From the NCBI GenBank assembly GCA_902798685.1, contig CADBXO010000002.1, forward strand, positions 1-64,000: a DNA stretch of 64,000 nucleotides, written 5' to 3'. The stretch is from an uncultured Bacteroidales bacterium. Its GTDB lineage: Bacteria > Bacteroidota > Bacteroidia > Bacteroidales > Bacteroidaceae. The position numbers and the translations under genes were made by a program. Under the pieces are notes generated by a model. That model searched no databases. It saw only the letters and a list, made by a program, of their open reading frames with translations, and was not told the DNA's origin. Of the stretch, positions 38,930 through 47,218 are shown one piece after another. Position 1 is the first letter of the stretch. Every line of letters starts with the position of its first letter.

Positions 38930-39949
38930 ATGTTAGAGAAGATTGAACAGTTAATCGCTGAGATAAACAATCTCAAGGTGCAGTCAGCCGATGAGCTGGA
39001 AGCCCTGAGACTCAAGTACTTAAGCAAGAAAGGCGCCATCAATGACCTTATGGCCGATTTCCGTAACGTGCCTAATGACCAGAAGCGTGAGATCGGACAG
39101 AAGCTCAACGAGCTCAAGAACCTGGCCCAGGATAAGATCAACAGCCTTAAGGAGGCATTTGAGGCCAAGAAAGCCGTTGATGAGAAGCCCGACCTGACCC
39201 GTACCGCCTATCCCGTAGAACTCGGTACCCGCCACCCGCTGAACATTGTCAAGAATGAGATCATCGAGATATTCTCACGTCTTGGATTCGTTCTGGCCGA
39301 TGGTCCCGAGGTCGAAGATGACTGGCACGTATTCTCAGCCATGAACTTCGCCGAGGATCACCCCGCACGCGACATGCAGGACACCTTCTTTGTTGAGGCA
39401 CATCCCGACATCATCCTGCGTACCCACACATCATCCGTACAGAGCCGCGTAATGGAAGTTTCAGAGCCCCCTATCCGCATCATCTGCCCGGGTCGTGTAT
39501 ACCGTAACGAGGCCATCAGCTATCGCGCACACTGTTTCTTCCACCAGGTTGAGGCCCTCTACGTTGACAAGAACGTAAGCTTTACAGACCTCAAGCAGGT
39601 ACTGCTCTACTTTGCACAGCAGATGTTCGGTCCCGATACCAAGATACGTCTGCGCCCCAGCTACTTCCCCTTCACGGAGCCTTCAGCTGAGATGGATATC
39701 AGCTGCAACATCTGCGGCGGTAAGGGCTGCCCCTTCTGCAAGGGTACCGGTTGGGTTGAGATCCTGGGTTGCGGTATGGTACATCCCAACGTACTGGAAC
39801 TCAACGGCATAAACAGCAAGGAGTACACCGGTTTCGCTCTCGGAATGGGTATAGAGCGTATCACCAACCTCAAATACCAGGTCAAGGACCTGCGCATGTT
39901 CTCAGAGAACGACGTCCGCTTCCTCAAGGAGTTTGAGGCAGCAAACTGA
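38930..39949 (+). CDS. pheS: Phenylalanyl-tRNA synthetase alpha subunit
   Basis: A 339-residue class II synthetase subunit. The N-terminal coiled coil (EQLIAEINNLKVQSADELEALR) and the catalytic core with motif 2 (RVYRNEAISYRAHCFFHQVE) and motif 3 (GFALGMGIERITNL) are clear. A CNICGGKGCPFCKGTGW zinc-like insertion is present. The start is MLEKIEQL at 38930; the in-frame ATG at 38876 lies upstream of the promoter -7 box and is rejected. It precedes nth by 12 bp. Confidence 0.96.
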   Translation: MLEKIEQLIAEINNLKVQSADELEALRLKYLSKKGAINDLMADFRNVPNDQKREIGQKLNELKNLAQDKINSLKEAFEAKKAVDEKPDLTRTAYPVELGTRHPLNIVKNEIIEIFSRLGFVLADGPEVEDDWHVFSAMNFAEDHPARDMQDTFFVEAHPDIILRTHTSSVQSRVMEVSEPPIRIICPGRVYRNEAISYRAHCFFHQVEALYVDKNVSFTDLKQVLLYFAQQMFGPDTKIRLRPSYFPFTEPSAEMDISCNICGGKGCPFCKGTGWVEILGCGMVHPNVLELNGINSKEYTGFALGMGIERITNLKYQVKDLRMFSENDVRFLKEFEAAN

Positions 39950-39961
39950 TAACACTTCCCT

Positions 39962-40597
39962 ATGAAAAAGAGGGAACTATATGATTTATGCAGCCAGAGG
40001 CTGGCCAAGGAGTATCCCCATGCCGCCACCGAGCTGCATTTTTCATCTCCCTACCAGCTGCTTGTAGCCGTAATGCTCTCGGCACAGTGCACCGATAAGC
40101 GTGTCAATATGGTCACGCCTGCCCTGTTTGAGGCATTCCCCACCGTCCGGGACATGGCAGCAGCCACTCCTGAGCAGATATTCCCCTACGTAAAGAGCGT
40201 CTCATATCCCAACGCCAAATCCGAGCATCTGGCCCAGATGGCCCGCATGGTTTGCGACCGTTTTGACGGCCGTATTCCCGACACCATGGAGGATATGGTG
40301 ACCCTGCCCGGCGTAGGCCGCAAGACCGCCAACGTAATGCTTGCAGTGGCATTCGGAGGCCAGGCAATGCCGGTAGACACCCACGTCTTCCGCGTAAGCC
40401 ACCGCATCGGCCTTGTACCCAAGCGCTGCACCACACCGTTAAGCGTTGAAAAAGAACTGGTTAAGCACTTTGACAATAACCTTTTGTCCGATGCGCACCA
40501 CTGGCTTATACTTCATGGCCGGTACGTATGTACCGCTCGTTCACCAAAATGTGCAAATTGCTGCCTTAATGACATATGTTTGCGTGATTTTGATTAA
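39962..40597 (+). CDS. nth: Endonuclease III
   Basis: A 211-residue DNA glycosylase/AP lyase that removes oxidised pyrimidines. The helix-hairpin-helix is LPGVGRKTANV with the catalytic Lys, the catalytic Asp is in PVDTHVFR, and four Cys of the [4Fe-4S] cluster follow the C-x6-C-x2-C-x5-C pattern (CTARSPKCANCCLNDIC). The length is normal. It is co-directional with pheS, with a 12-bp gap. Confidence 0.96.
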   Translation: MKKRELYDLCSQRLAKEYPHAATELHFSSPYQLLVAVMLSAQCTDKRVNMVTPALFEAFPTVRDMAAATPEQIFPYVKSVSYPNAKSEHLAQMARMVCDRFDGRIPDTMEDMVTLPGVGRKTANVMLAVAFGGQAMPVDTHVFRVSHRIGLVPKRCTTPLSVEKELVKHFDNNLLSDAHHWLILHGRYVCTARSPKCANCCLNDICLRDFD

Positions 40598-40602
40598 TTT
40601 TG
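40595..40602 (+). promoter_or_regulatory. -7 promoter element of cysE
   Basis: TAATTTTG overlaps the last codon of nth and lies about 20 bp upstream of the cysE ATG. No -33 TTTG at proper spacing. Confidence 0.5.
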
Positions 40603-40622
40603 CGGTCTGTTACGAGTAGGCA

Positions 40623-41450
40623 ATGGAAAAGAAAGACATTTTTGAAAGCATCAGGGATGTAAAAAAGTCCCTGCAGAAAGCCGATAAGTACATCCCCAAG
40701 GTTGAGGAGCGCTCTATTGACCGTGCCGAGATAAAGGAGGCGGTCAAGCTGTTCCGCCATGTGGTGTTCGGCAATTTCTTCGGAGCGGTTGACCTCTCCA
40801 CGTCTTTAAGCCGCCTGTATACCATTCTGTCACATCAGATTGACTATATCAGCCGGATATTCCATGAGTCCACACCTTGTTGTGCCGAAGAAATCGCACA
40901 GCAGTTCATAGAGAGCATTCCTGAACTCCGCCGCCTGTTGGGAACCGATGTCAAGGCCATCTTTGACGGTGACCCCGCAGCAGTAAGCCATGAGGAGGTA
41001 ATCCTGTGCTACCCGTCACTGGTAGCCATGTATCACTACCGTATGGCACACCGCCTGCTTGAGTTGGGAGTACCCATCCTGCCCCGCATAATCACTGAAC
41101 TTGCACATTCGCTTACCGGCATAGACATCCATCCGGGTGCCCGCATCGGCGAGTATTTCAGCATCGACCACGGTACAGGAGTGGTTATCGGCGAGACTGC
41201 AATCATAGGCAACCATGTACAGCTCTATCAGGGAGTTACGCTTGGTGCCAAGAGTTTCAAGTTTGACGAGAACGGCAATCCTATAAACGTACCGCGCCAT
41301 CCTATCATCGAGGACAACGTGGTAATCTACTCCAACACATCGGTACTTGGCCGCATAACCATCGGCCATGACACCATCATAGGAGGTAACGTATGGCTTA
41401 CCCAGGACCTGCCGCCCTACTCCAAGTTTTTTCAGAACAGAGAGAAATAA
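40623..41450 (+). CDS. cysE: Serine O-acetyltransferase
   Basis: A 275-residue acetyltransferase that makes O-acetylserine for cysteine synthesis. Residues of about 120-190 are the helical serine acetyltransferase N-domain end (YHYRMAHRLLELG). The C-terminal left-handed beta helix of hexapeptide repeats carries the signature IDIHPGARIGEYFSIDHGTG and VIGETAIIGNHVQLYQG. The N-terminal 120 residues are longer than in short EpsC types. It is followed by pgk at 23 bp, but pgk has its own codon style. Confidence 0.93.
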   Translation: MEKKDIFESIRDVKKSLQKADKYIPKVEERSIDRAEIKEAVKLFRHVVFGNFFGAVDLSTSLSRLYTILSHQIDYISRIFHESTPCCAEEIAQQFIESIPELRRLLGTDVKAIFDGDPAAVSHEEVILCYPSLVAMYHYRMAHRLLELGVPILPRIITELAHSLTGIDIHPGARIGEYFSIDHGTGVVIGETAIIGNHVQLYQGVTLGAKSFKFDENGNPINVPRHPIIEDNVVIYSNTSVLGRITIGHDTIIGGNVWLTQDLPPYSKFFQNREK

Positions 41451-41473
41451 TTTAACCATAAACAAACAGAATT

Positions 41474-42724
41474 ATGACAATTGATCAATTCAATTTCGCC
41501 GGAAAGAAGACTTTCGTACGCGTAGACTTCAACGTTCCTGTTGATGAGAACTTCAACATCACCGATGATACCCGTATCGTCGCTGCAATGCCCACCCTGA
41601 AGAAGATCATCGCCGATGGCGGTCGTCTTATCATCGCTTCACACATGGGTCGTCCCAAGAAGAATCCGGATCCCAAGTACTCACTCAAGTACATCCTGAA
41701 GCACGTTTCAGAGTGCCTTGGTGTTGATGTTAAGTTCGCAGAGGACTGCGCTAAGGCTCAGGAGCAGGTTGCTGCTCTTAAGGACGGTGAGGCTCTTCTG
41801 CTCGAGAACGTTCGTTTCTACGCTGAGGAGGAAGGCAAGCCCCGTGGCATTGAGAAGGAGGATCCCGCTTACGATGCTGCCAAGAAGGAGCTCAAGGCTG
41901 CTCAGAAGGAATTTGCCAAGACTCTCGCTTCATACGCTGACGTTTATGTAAACGACGCATTCGGTACCGCTCACCGCAAGCACGCTACCACAGCTGTTAT
42001 GGCTGACTTCTTCGATGCTGACCACAAGATGTTCGGCTACCTCATGGAGAAGGAGGTTGTAGCTGTTGAGAAGGTTCTGAACAACTCAGTTAAGCCTGTA
42101 ACCGCTATCATCGGTGGTTCTAAGGTTTCTTCCAAGATCACAATCATTGAGAACCTGCTGCAGAAGGTTGATAACCTGGTTATCATCGGCGGTATGGCTT
42201 ACACCTTCGTTCTGGCCAAGGGCGGTAAGGTTGGTAACTCACTCTGCGAGCCCGATCAGGTTGACGTAGCTCTGGCTGTTCTGGCCAAGGCTAAGGAGCT
42301 CGGTGTAAACATCGTTCTCCCCGTTGACTGCCTCGCTGCCGACAAGTTCGACAACAACGCCAACACTCAGGTTGTTGACAACAACAACGTACCTGACGGT
42401 TGGGAAGGTATGGATATAGGTCCTGCTTCTGCTAAGGCTATGGCTGGTGTAATCGAGTCATCCAAGACCATCCTCTGGAACGGTCCTGCCGGTGTATTCG
42501 AGTTCAGCAACTTCCAGGCCGGTACAAAGGCTATCGCTACTGCAGTTGCCAACGCAACTTCAAAGAACGGTGCATTCTCACTCGTTGGTGGCGGTGACTC
42601 TGTAAGCGCTGTCAAGCAGTTCGGTTTTGCCGATAAGGTATCATACGTATCAACCGGTGGTGGTGCTCTGCTCGAGGCTATCGAGGGAAAAATCCTCCCG
42701 GGTATCGCTGCTATCAAGGGCTAA
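41474..42724 (+). CDS. pgk: Phosphoglycerate kinase
   Basis: The 416-residue glycolytic enzyme passes phosphate from 1,3-bisphosphoglycerate to ADP. Signatures are [17 protein letters not shown], the hinge region GGSKVSSK and the C-terminal nucleotide loop GGGDSVSAV. Codon use differs from neighbours: many GCT, GTT, CTT and GGT codons, as in highly expressed genes of this organism. The stop is followed by a hairpin terminator. Confidence 0.97.
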   Translation: MTIDQFNFAGKKTFVRVDFNVPVDENFNITDDTRIVAAMPTLKKIIADGGRLIIASHMGRPKKNPDPKYSLKYILKHVSECLGVDVKFAEDCAKAQEQVAALKDGEALLLENVRFYAEEEGKPRGIEKEDPAYDAAKKELKAAQKEFAKTLASYADVYVNDAFGTAHRKHATTAVMADFFDADHKMFGYLMEKEVVAVEKVLNNSVKPVTAIIGGSKVSSKITIIENLLQKVDNLVIIGGMAYTFVLAKGGKVGNSLCEPDQVDVALAVLAKAKELGVNIVLPVDCLAADKFDNNANTQVVDNNNVPDGWEGMDIGPASAKAMAGVIESSKTILWNGPAGVFEFSNFQAGTKAIATAVANATSKNGAFSLVGGGDSVSAVKQFGFADKVSYVSTGGGALLEAIEGKILPGIAAIKG

Positions 42725-42740
42725 TTCCGAATAAAATTCG

Positions 42741-42748
42741 TATATTTG
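42741..42748 (+). promoter_or_regulatory. Probable -7 element of the downstream TPR gene
   Basis: TATATTTG matches TAnnTTTG, and its last base is the first base of the pgk terminator stem. The transcript would begin inside the terminator hairpin and reach the TPR ATG after about 30 nt. Confidence 0.5.
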
Positions 42749-42784
42749 AAACCGCAGGGCGTCCGTTCCTGCGGTTTCTTTTAT
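42748..42784 (+). terminator. Intrinsic terminator of pgk
   Basis: GAAACCGCAGG and CCTGCGGTTTC form an 11-bp stem (42748-42778) with a 9-base loop, followed by TTTTATT. It ends right before the TPR gene ATG. Confidence 0.88.
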
Positions 42785-42785
42785 T

Positions 42786-44918
42786 ATGGGTGTTGAAGAG
42801 GATATAAAAAAGCGTGCGCAGCATATCAGGGAACTCCTGCTGCAGGCACATCTCAAGGAGGCATTGGAGCAGATCCAGGCCCAGATGTCGGGTGTGGCCG
42901 ATTGGTCCGCATCGTCCCGTTTTGAGGATATAGACCGCTCCTACAAGTACATGTTGCAGTACTACAGCCAGGGTTCGCCCGATGAGCACCGCAACGAGGT
43001 CTACCGCCAGCTGGTTCGCCGTGCCCTCCTGCTCAACGATGATGTACTGCAGGCCCGTCTGCAGCCCGAATCCATGCTCCTCTACTACCAGCACCTGCGT
43101 TCCCGTCTGTCCAGAACCGAGAATATTGAAGGTCTGCGCCTGGCTCTGGAATCCTTTGTGGAACTTGGAGATGTTGAATCCCACGAGCGCAACTTAGGCC
43201 TGCTGTTCGACCTTATCTGGACCAACGGAGAGTGGACCGTAGAAGATTCAGCATCACTGCTTGAACTCATTGATTCTCCGCTCGTTATGGAAGATGATTC
43301 AGCCCTTGCGATAAGCGCTGTGACACTCTCCCTGATGGAGCGTTTCGACCCCCTGAAATGTATTTTCCTCTGCCAGGCAGCCGAGAACCTGAGTACGGCC
43401 GTATCGGTCCGCGCACTCACCGGACTGGCCGTTGCACTGGGCGGCTACAAGGAACTCATACCCTATTTCCCCGAGGTAACCAACCGCATAAAACTGCTGC
43501 AGGATGTACCCGGCATCACCGAGCGTATGCTCAAGGTCCAGATGTCACTGCTGCTGTGCCGTGAAACCAAGGAGATAGACCGCCGTATGCGTGAGGAATT
43601 CATCCCCACAATGCTGCGTAATCCCAAACTGGGGGACCTTATGCGTGAGGAGCTGGAGCGTGACGACGTTAGCCCCGACTGGAACGAGTGGATTGAGAAA
43701 CCTGAGATCAAGGACAAGCTCATGCAGATGTCCGAACTCCAGATGGAGGGGGCCGATGTCTATATGAGCACCTTCTCAAACCTCAAGAACTATCCCTTCT
43801 TCCGCGAGATACACAACTGGTTCCGCGTATTCAGCATGGACCAGCCCGATGTCCGCAAGGCCCTTGGAGACGATGCCCTGGCCTCTACAATCGGCAAATC
43901 AATGCTCGCCAGCGGCATATTCTGCAATTCTGACAAGTATTCCATAGCACTCACCTTCTCACAGATACCGCGTGAGCAGCGTGACCTGCTTACAGGACAG
44001 ATAAATGAGGAGGCCCTTGAGGCCATGGATGAGAAAGCCACAAGCGCATCGCCACAGAATGTCACGGAGACCTTCTCGGCCCGTCAGTACGCCCATGACC
44101 TGTACCGTTTCTTCAACCTGTTCAGCCGCCGTCACGAGTTTCACAACCCATTTGACGGCAACCTTAACCTGTTGACTGGCAATCCGGTATCACCTCTTCT
44201 CCAAACTGAAGAGTCAGAGCAGGCCATTGCCGCCTGGCTGCTTGGCAAGAACTACTATGAGGAGGCCGTTCAGGCATTCCGTCTGATGGAATCAACCGCA
44301 CACCCCTATTCGACCGATTACCGTTTCTACCAGCAGATGGGATACGCGCTGCAGCGCACACAGTCATACAAGGAGGCCCTTGATGCATACCATCGCGCCG
44401 ACCTTATCCAGGCCGACAACAACTGGACTCTTCGCCACTCGGCCCAGTGCCTGCGCATTCTGGGACAGCCCGAAAAGGCCCTTGAACTGCTCCTGCAGGC
44501 CGAAAAGAAGAGTGCCGATAACCTATCACTGCAGATACAGATAGGTGACTGTCTGGTTGACCTTAAGCGTTATGACGACGCCCTGACCCGTTTCTTCAAG
44601 GTAGATTACCTCAAGCCCGATTATCCCAAGGCATGGAGAGCCATCGGATGGTGCGCCTTCCTGGCCGGCCGTCTGGACCGTTCTGTTGAATATTATGACA
44701 AAATCGTGGCAGGCAAACCAACCGGTAATGACTGCCTCAATGCCGGCCATGCATACTTTGTGGACGGTAATATCCAGAGGGCTGTATCGCTCTACCGTCA
44801 GAGCCGTAAACTTCTTGGAAATGAGCAGTTTGAGGCTGAATTTGAGAAGGACCGTCCGTTATTGCTTGAAAAAGGCATCTCCGGACAGGACATTCCCCTG
44901 CTCCTGGATTTAATTTAA
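42786..44918 (+). CDS. Large TPR-repeat cytosolic protein
   Basis: A 710-residue protein without signal peptide or membrane helix. The C-terminal third holds several tetratricopeptide repeats (SYKEALDAYHRADLIQADNN, GQPEKALELLLQAEKKSADN, RYDDALTRFFKVDYLKPDY, LDRSVEYYDKIVAGKPTGND). The N-terminal two thirds are helical and Leu/Glu-rich without a known fold. It is probably a scaffold for protein contacts; the partner is unknown. It stands alone between pgk and the GH43 gene. I do not recognise a characterised homologue. Confidence 0.8.
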   Translation: MGVEEDIKKRAQHIRELLLQAHLKEALEQIQAQMSGVADWSASSRFEDIDRSYKYMLQYYSQGSPDEHRNEVYRQLVRRALLLNDDVLQARLQPESMLLYYQHLRSRLSRTENIEGLRLALESFVELGDVESHERNLGLLFDLIWTNGEWTVEDSASLLELIDSPLVMEDDSALAISAVTLSLMERFDPLKCIFLCQAAENLSTAVSVRALTGLAVALGGYKELIPYFPEVTNRIKLLQDVPGITERMLKVQMSLLLCRETKEIDRRMREEFIPTMLRNPKLGDLMREELERDDVSPDWNEWIEKPEIKDKLMQMSELQMEGADVYMSTFSNLKNYPFFREIHNWFRVFSMDQPDVRKALGDDALASTIGKSMLASGIFCNSDKYSIALTFSQIPREQRDLLTGQINEEALEAMDEKATSASPQNVTETFSARQYAHDLYRFFNLFSRRHEFHNPFDGNLNLLTGNPVSPLLQTEESEQAIAAWLLGKNYYEEAVQAFRLMESTAHPYSTDYRFYQQMGYALQRTQSYKEALDAYHRADLIQADNNWTLRHSAQCLRILGQPEKALELLLQAEKKSADNLSLQIQIGDCLVDLKRYDDALTRFFKVDYLKPDYPKAWRAIGWCAFLAGRLDRSVEYYDKIVAGKPTGNDCLNAGHAYFVDGNIQRAVSLYRQSRKLLGNEQFEAEFEKDRPLLLEKGISGQDIPLLLDLI

Positions 44919-44933
44919 CATTTAACTTTTTGC

Positions 44934-44941
44934 TATTTTTG
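44934..44941 (+). promoter_or_regulatory. -7 promoter element of the GH43 gene
   Basis: TATTTTTG matches TAnnTTTG, 52 bp upstream of the ATG. The leader is A/T-rich with repeated AATAACCA, a style seen before strongly expressed Bacteroidetes genes. The -33 region (around TTTAAC) is weak. Confidence 0.55.
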
Positions 44942-44993
44942 TAATCTAATAGAAAGGAAAATTTAAATAACCAAATAACCAATTATCTATAAA

Positions 44994-47147
44994 ATGACAG
45001 CCAATAGACTTTTCAAAAGTACCATGCTGCTCTTGGCAGGTGCTTTGGTTCTGTCCACGCAGAACGTTTCAGCTGCGAAAAAGGTCCAGGAGGGCCAGGT
45101 GAAAGCCTCGCAGCGATTTGTGCATAATTACGGAGGTACCGGTAACCCCTACCTGCCCCTTTGGGAGCATGTACCCGATGGCGAGCCCAAGGTATTTGAG
45201 GATCCTGACCGTCCCGGACACTACCGTGCATATATCATCGGCTCACACGATGTAAGCGCAAACCGTTACTGCGGTCCCGATATCCGTATCTGGTCAGCAC
45301 CTGTAGAGAACCTTAATGAGTGGCGTGATGACGGTCCTGTATTCACATACCAGGCAGCCAACGGCCGTTGGGACGTAATGTACGCTCCTGATCTGGTAGA
45401 GGTTATCGAGAAGGATGCCAAGGGTAAGGACAAGAAGGTATATTATCTCTATCCCCACAGCCGTGGTCCCCGTCGTGAGGCAATGGTCTGCAAGGGTGAC
45501 CGTCCCGACGGCCCCTTCACTCCCCTGAACCTCGGTGAGAATGGAGCAGCCATCGAAGGCAGCTGCATCGGCTTCGACCCCTCTGTATTCATTGAGAAGG
45601 TAACTGATCAGAATGATCCCGACTATGCAAAGGGCTTCCGTGCATACGCATTCTGGGGCTTCCAGCACTCAACAGGTGCCCAGCTCGACCAGGAGACCAT
45701 GTACTCCGTACGTCCCGGCACCGAGCGCGTTGATCCCCTGCTCCCCGCAAGTTCAAGCTACGGCCGCGTACGCGGTCCTCAGGATGCAGCCAGCTATCCT
45801 GCTCTTGCCGAGGGTCAGAATCCCGGTGACTTCAACTTCTTTGAGGCATCTTCAATCCGTCAGGTTGGAAACAAATACGTGATGATATTCTCAGGTTACT
45901 CAGGTCCTGACTACGGTCTGGGTTCAACCAACTCAGCTCTGCGTTACTGCTACGGCGATTCTCCTCTGGGTCCCTGGAAGAGCGGCGGTGTAGCTGTTGA
46001 CTCACGCGGTCCTATCCTCAACGAGGACGGCAGCAAGCTCATCACAGCTAACTTTGCACACAACACCCACGGCAGTATCGAGCAGATCAACGGTCAGTGG
46101 TACATATTCTATCATCGTCCCCCGAGAGGCAACGGTAACGCCCGTCAGGCTATGGTTGCTCCCGTTAAGATCACATGGGATGAGAAGCCCGTTTCAGAGG
46201 GTGGTAAGGTAGTCATCACAGGTTATGATCCCTACGCTCCCGATGAGGTTTGGACAGCCAAGGCTTCAAATGGTGACGAGTACACCGGTGCCGAGGTTAC
46301 ATCCGAGGGATTCAACATCTACGGTCTGCCTCCTTACGCTTACTATTCAGCAGGTTACGCTTGCGTATTCATGAACAAGGAAGGCGGTCAGAACCCCAAC
46401 TCACTGCAGGACAACTGGGATATCTGGAACAACGAGCAGGTCAGCAACGTTAACGCCGGCGATATCATCGGTTATAAATACTTCGGTCTGGGCGGTCTTA
46501 AGAAGGACAGCAAGGGTATCGAGGCTTTTGACGGTACAACTTCAAAGCAGCACTCATCATTCAACGTATGGTTCAAGAGAACTGCCGGTGAGGGCGGTAT
46601 CAACATCAAGGTTATGATGGACGGTCCCTGGAAGAACGATGTTTGGAACGGTAAGGAGATCGGTAAGATCAAGATCCCCGCTTCATCACCCGTTGACAAG
46701 ATTGAGAAGTACACCATCGACGTATCTGAGTTCGTTGATGATGTTCAGGGCAAGCACGCCATCTATCTGGTATTCGATGCTGCTGTAGACGGTGCAATCG
46801 GTGTATTCTACGGTTGCGGATTCAGCACCAAGACTACATCACTCAAGCGCCCCGTACCTCCCACTCTGAACGTTACCATCGGCGGTAAGGCTATCGAGCT
46901 TCCCACAGAGCCCGTTCACTCAAATGACAATAACGGTTACACCGACAACACTCATTATGAGATGGACTACAAGCTGGAGCCCGGTCAGAAGTCAAAGATA
47001 TCTGTAGAGTGCCTCTGGTCAACAATGCAGTTCTGGGTAGAGCAGATCAAGGGTGATGAAGGCACCGCCACTATCACCGCCGAGTACCTCTTCCCCGGTA
47101 CACTCAGCAAGCAGACTAAGGTCTATAAGATCAATATCAGCAAATAG
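44994..47147 (+). CDS. Secreted GH43-family glycoside hydrolase
   Basis: A 717-residue protein with a type I signal peptide ending NVSAA. Residues of about 40-420 look like a five-bladed GH43 beta-propeller: EPKVFEDPDRPGHYRAYIIGSHD near the start, YAPDLVEV, GFDPSVF with a candidate acidic residue, and FNFFEASSIR with a candidate Glu acid. The C-terminal 250 residues include a beta-sandwich that may bind carbohydrate. The enzyme probably removes arabinose, xylose or galactose from plant polysaccharides; specificity cannot be read. Its codon use is of highly expressed style (GGT, GCT, GTT). The stop TAG directly abuts a palindromic repeat, then a terminator. No SusCD pair is adjacent. Confidence 0.82.
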   Translation: MTANRLFKSTMLLLAGALVLSTQNVSAAKKVQEGQVKASQRFVHNYGGTGNPYLPLWEHVPDGEPKVFEDPDRPGHYRAYIIGSHDVSANRYCGPDIRIWSAPVENLNEWRDDGPVFTYQAANGRWDVMYAPDLVEVIEKDAKGKDKKVYYLYPHSRGPRREAMVCKGDRPDGPFTPLNLGENGAAIEGSCIGFDPSVFIEKVTDQNDPDYAKGFRAYAFWGFQHSTGAQLDQETMYSVRPGTERVDPLLPASSSYGRVRGPQDAASYPALAEGQNPGDFNFFEASSIRQVGNKYVMIFSGYSGPDYGLGSTNSALRYCYGDSPLGPWKSGGVAVDSRGPILNEDGSKLITANFAHNTHGSIEQINGQWYIFYHRPPRGNGNARQAMVAPVKITWDEKPVSEGGKVVITGYDPYAPDEVWTAKASNGDEYTGAEVTSEGFNIYGLPPYAYYSAGYACVFMNKEGGQNPNSLQDNWDIWNNEQVSNVNAGDIIGYKYFGLGGLKKDSKGIEAFDGTTSKQHSSFNVWFKRTAGEGGINIKVMMDGPWKNDVWNGKEIGKIKIPASSPVDKIEKYTIDVSEFVDDVQGKHAIYLVFDAAVDGAIGVFYGCGFSTKTTSLKRPVPPTLNVTIGGKAIELPTEPVHSNDNNGYTDNTHYEMDYKLEPGQKSKISVECLWSTMQFWVEQIKGDEGTATITAEYLFPGTLSKQTKVYKINISK

Positions 47148-47174
47148 TACAATTGGGGTCAGGCCCCAATTGTA
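47148..47174. repeat. Stop-codon-abutting palindrome
   Basis: 27 bp: TACAATTGGGG, TCAGG, CCCCAATTGTA, starting immediately after the TAG stop of the GH43 gene. It is identical to the 27-mer at 62780-62806. Confidence 0.92.
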
Positions 47175-47183
47175 TCAAAATGA

Positions 47184-47217
47184 AAATCCCACCCGAGAAT
47201 TCCAGGTGGGATTTTTT
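47184..47217. terminator. Bidirectional intrinsic terminator
   Basis: AAATCCCACC and GGTGGGATTT form a 10-bp stem (47184-47214) followed by TTT on the plus strand and preceded by A-rich sequence. It separates the convergent GH43 gene and the last FtsX permease gene. Confidence 0.88.
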
Positions 47218-47218
47218 C

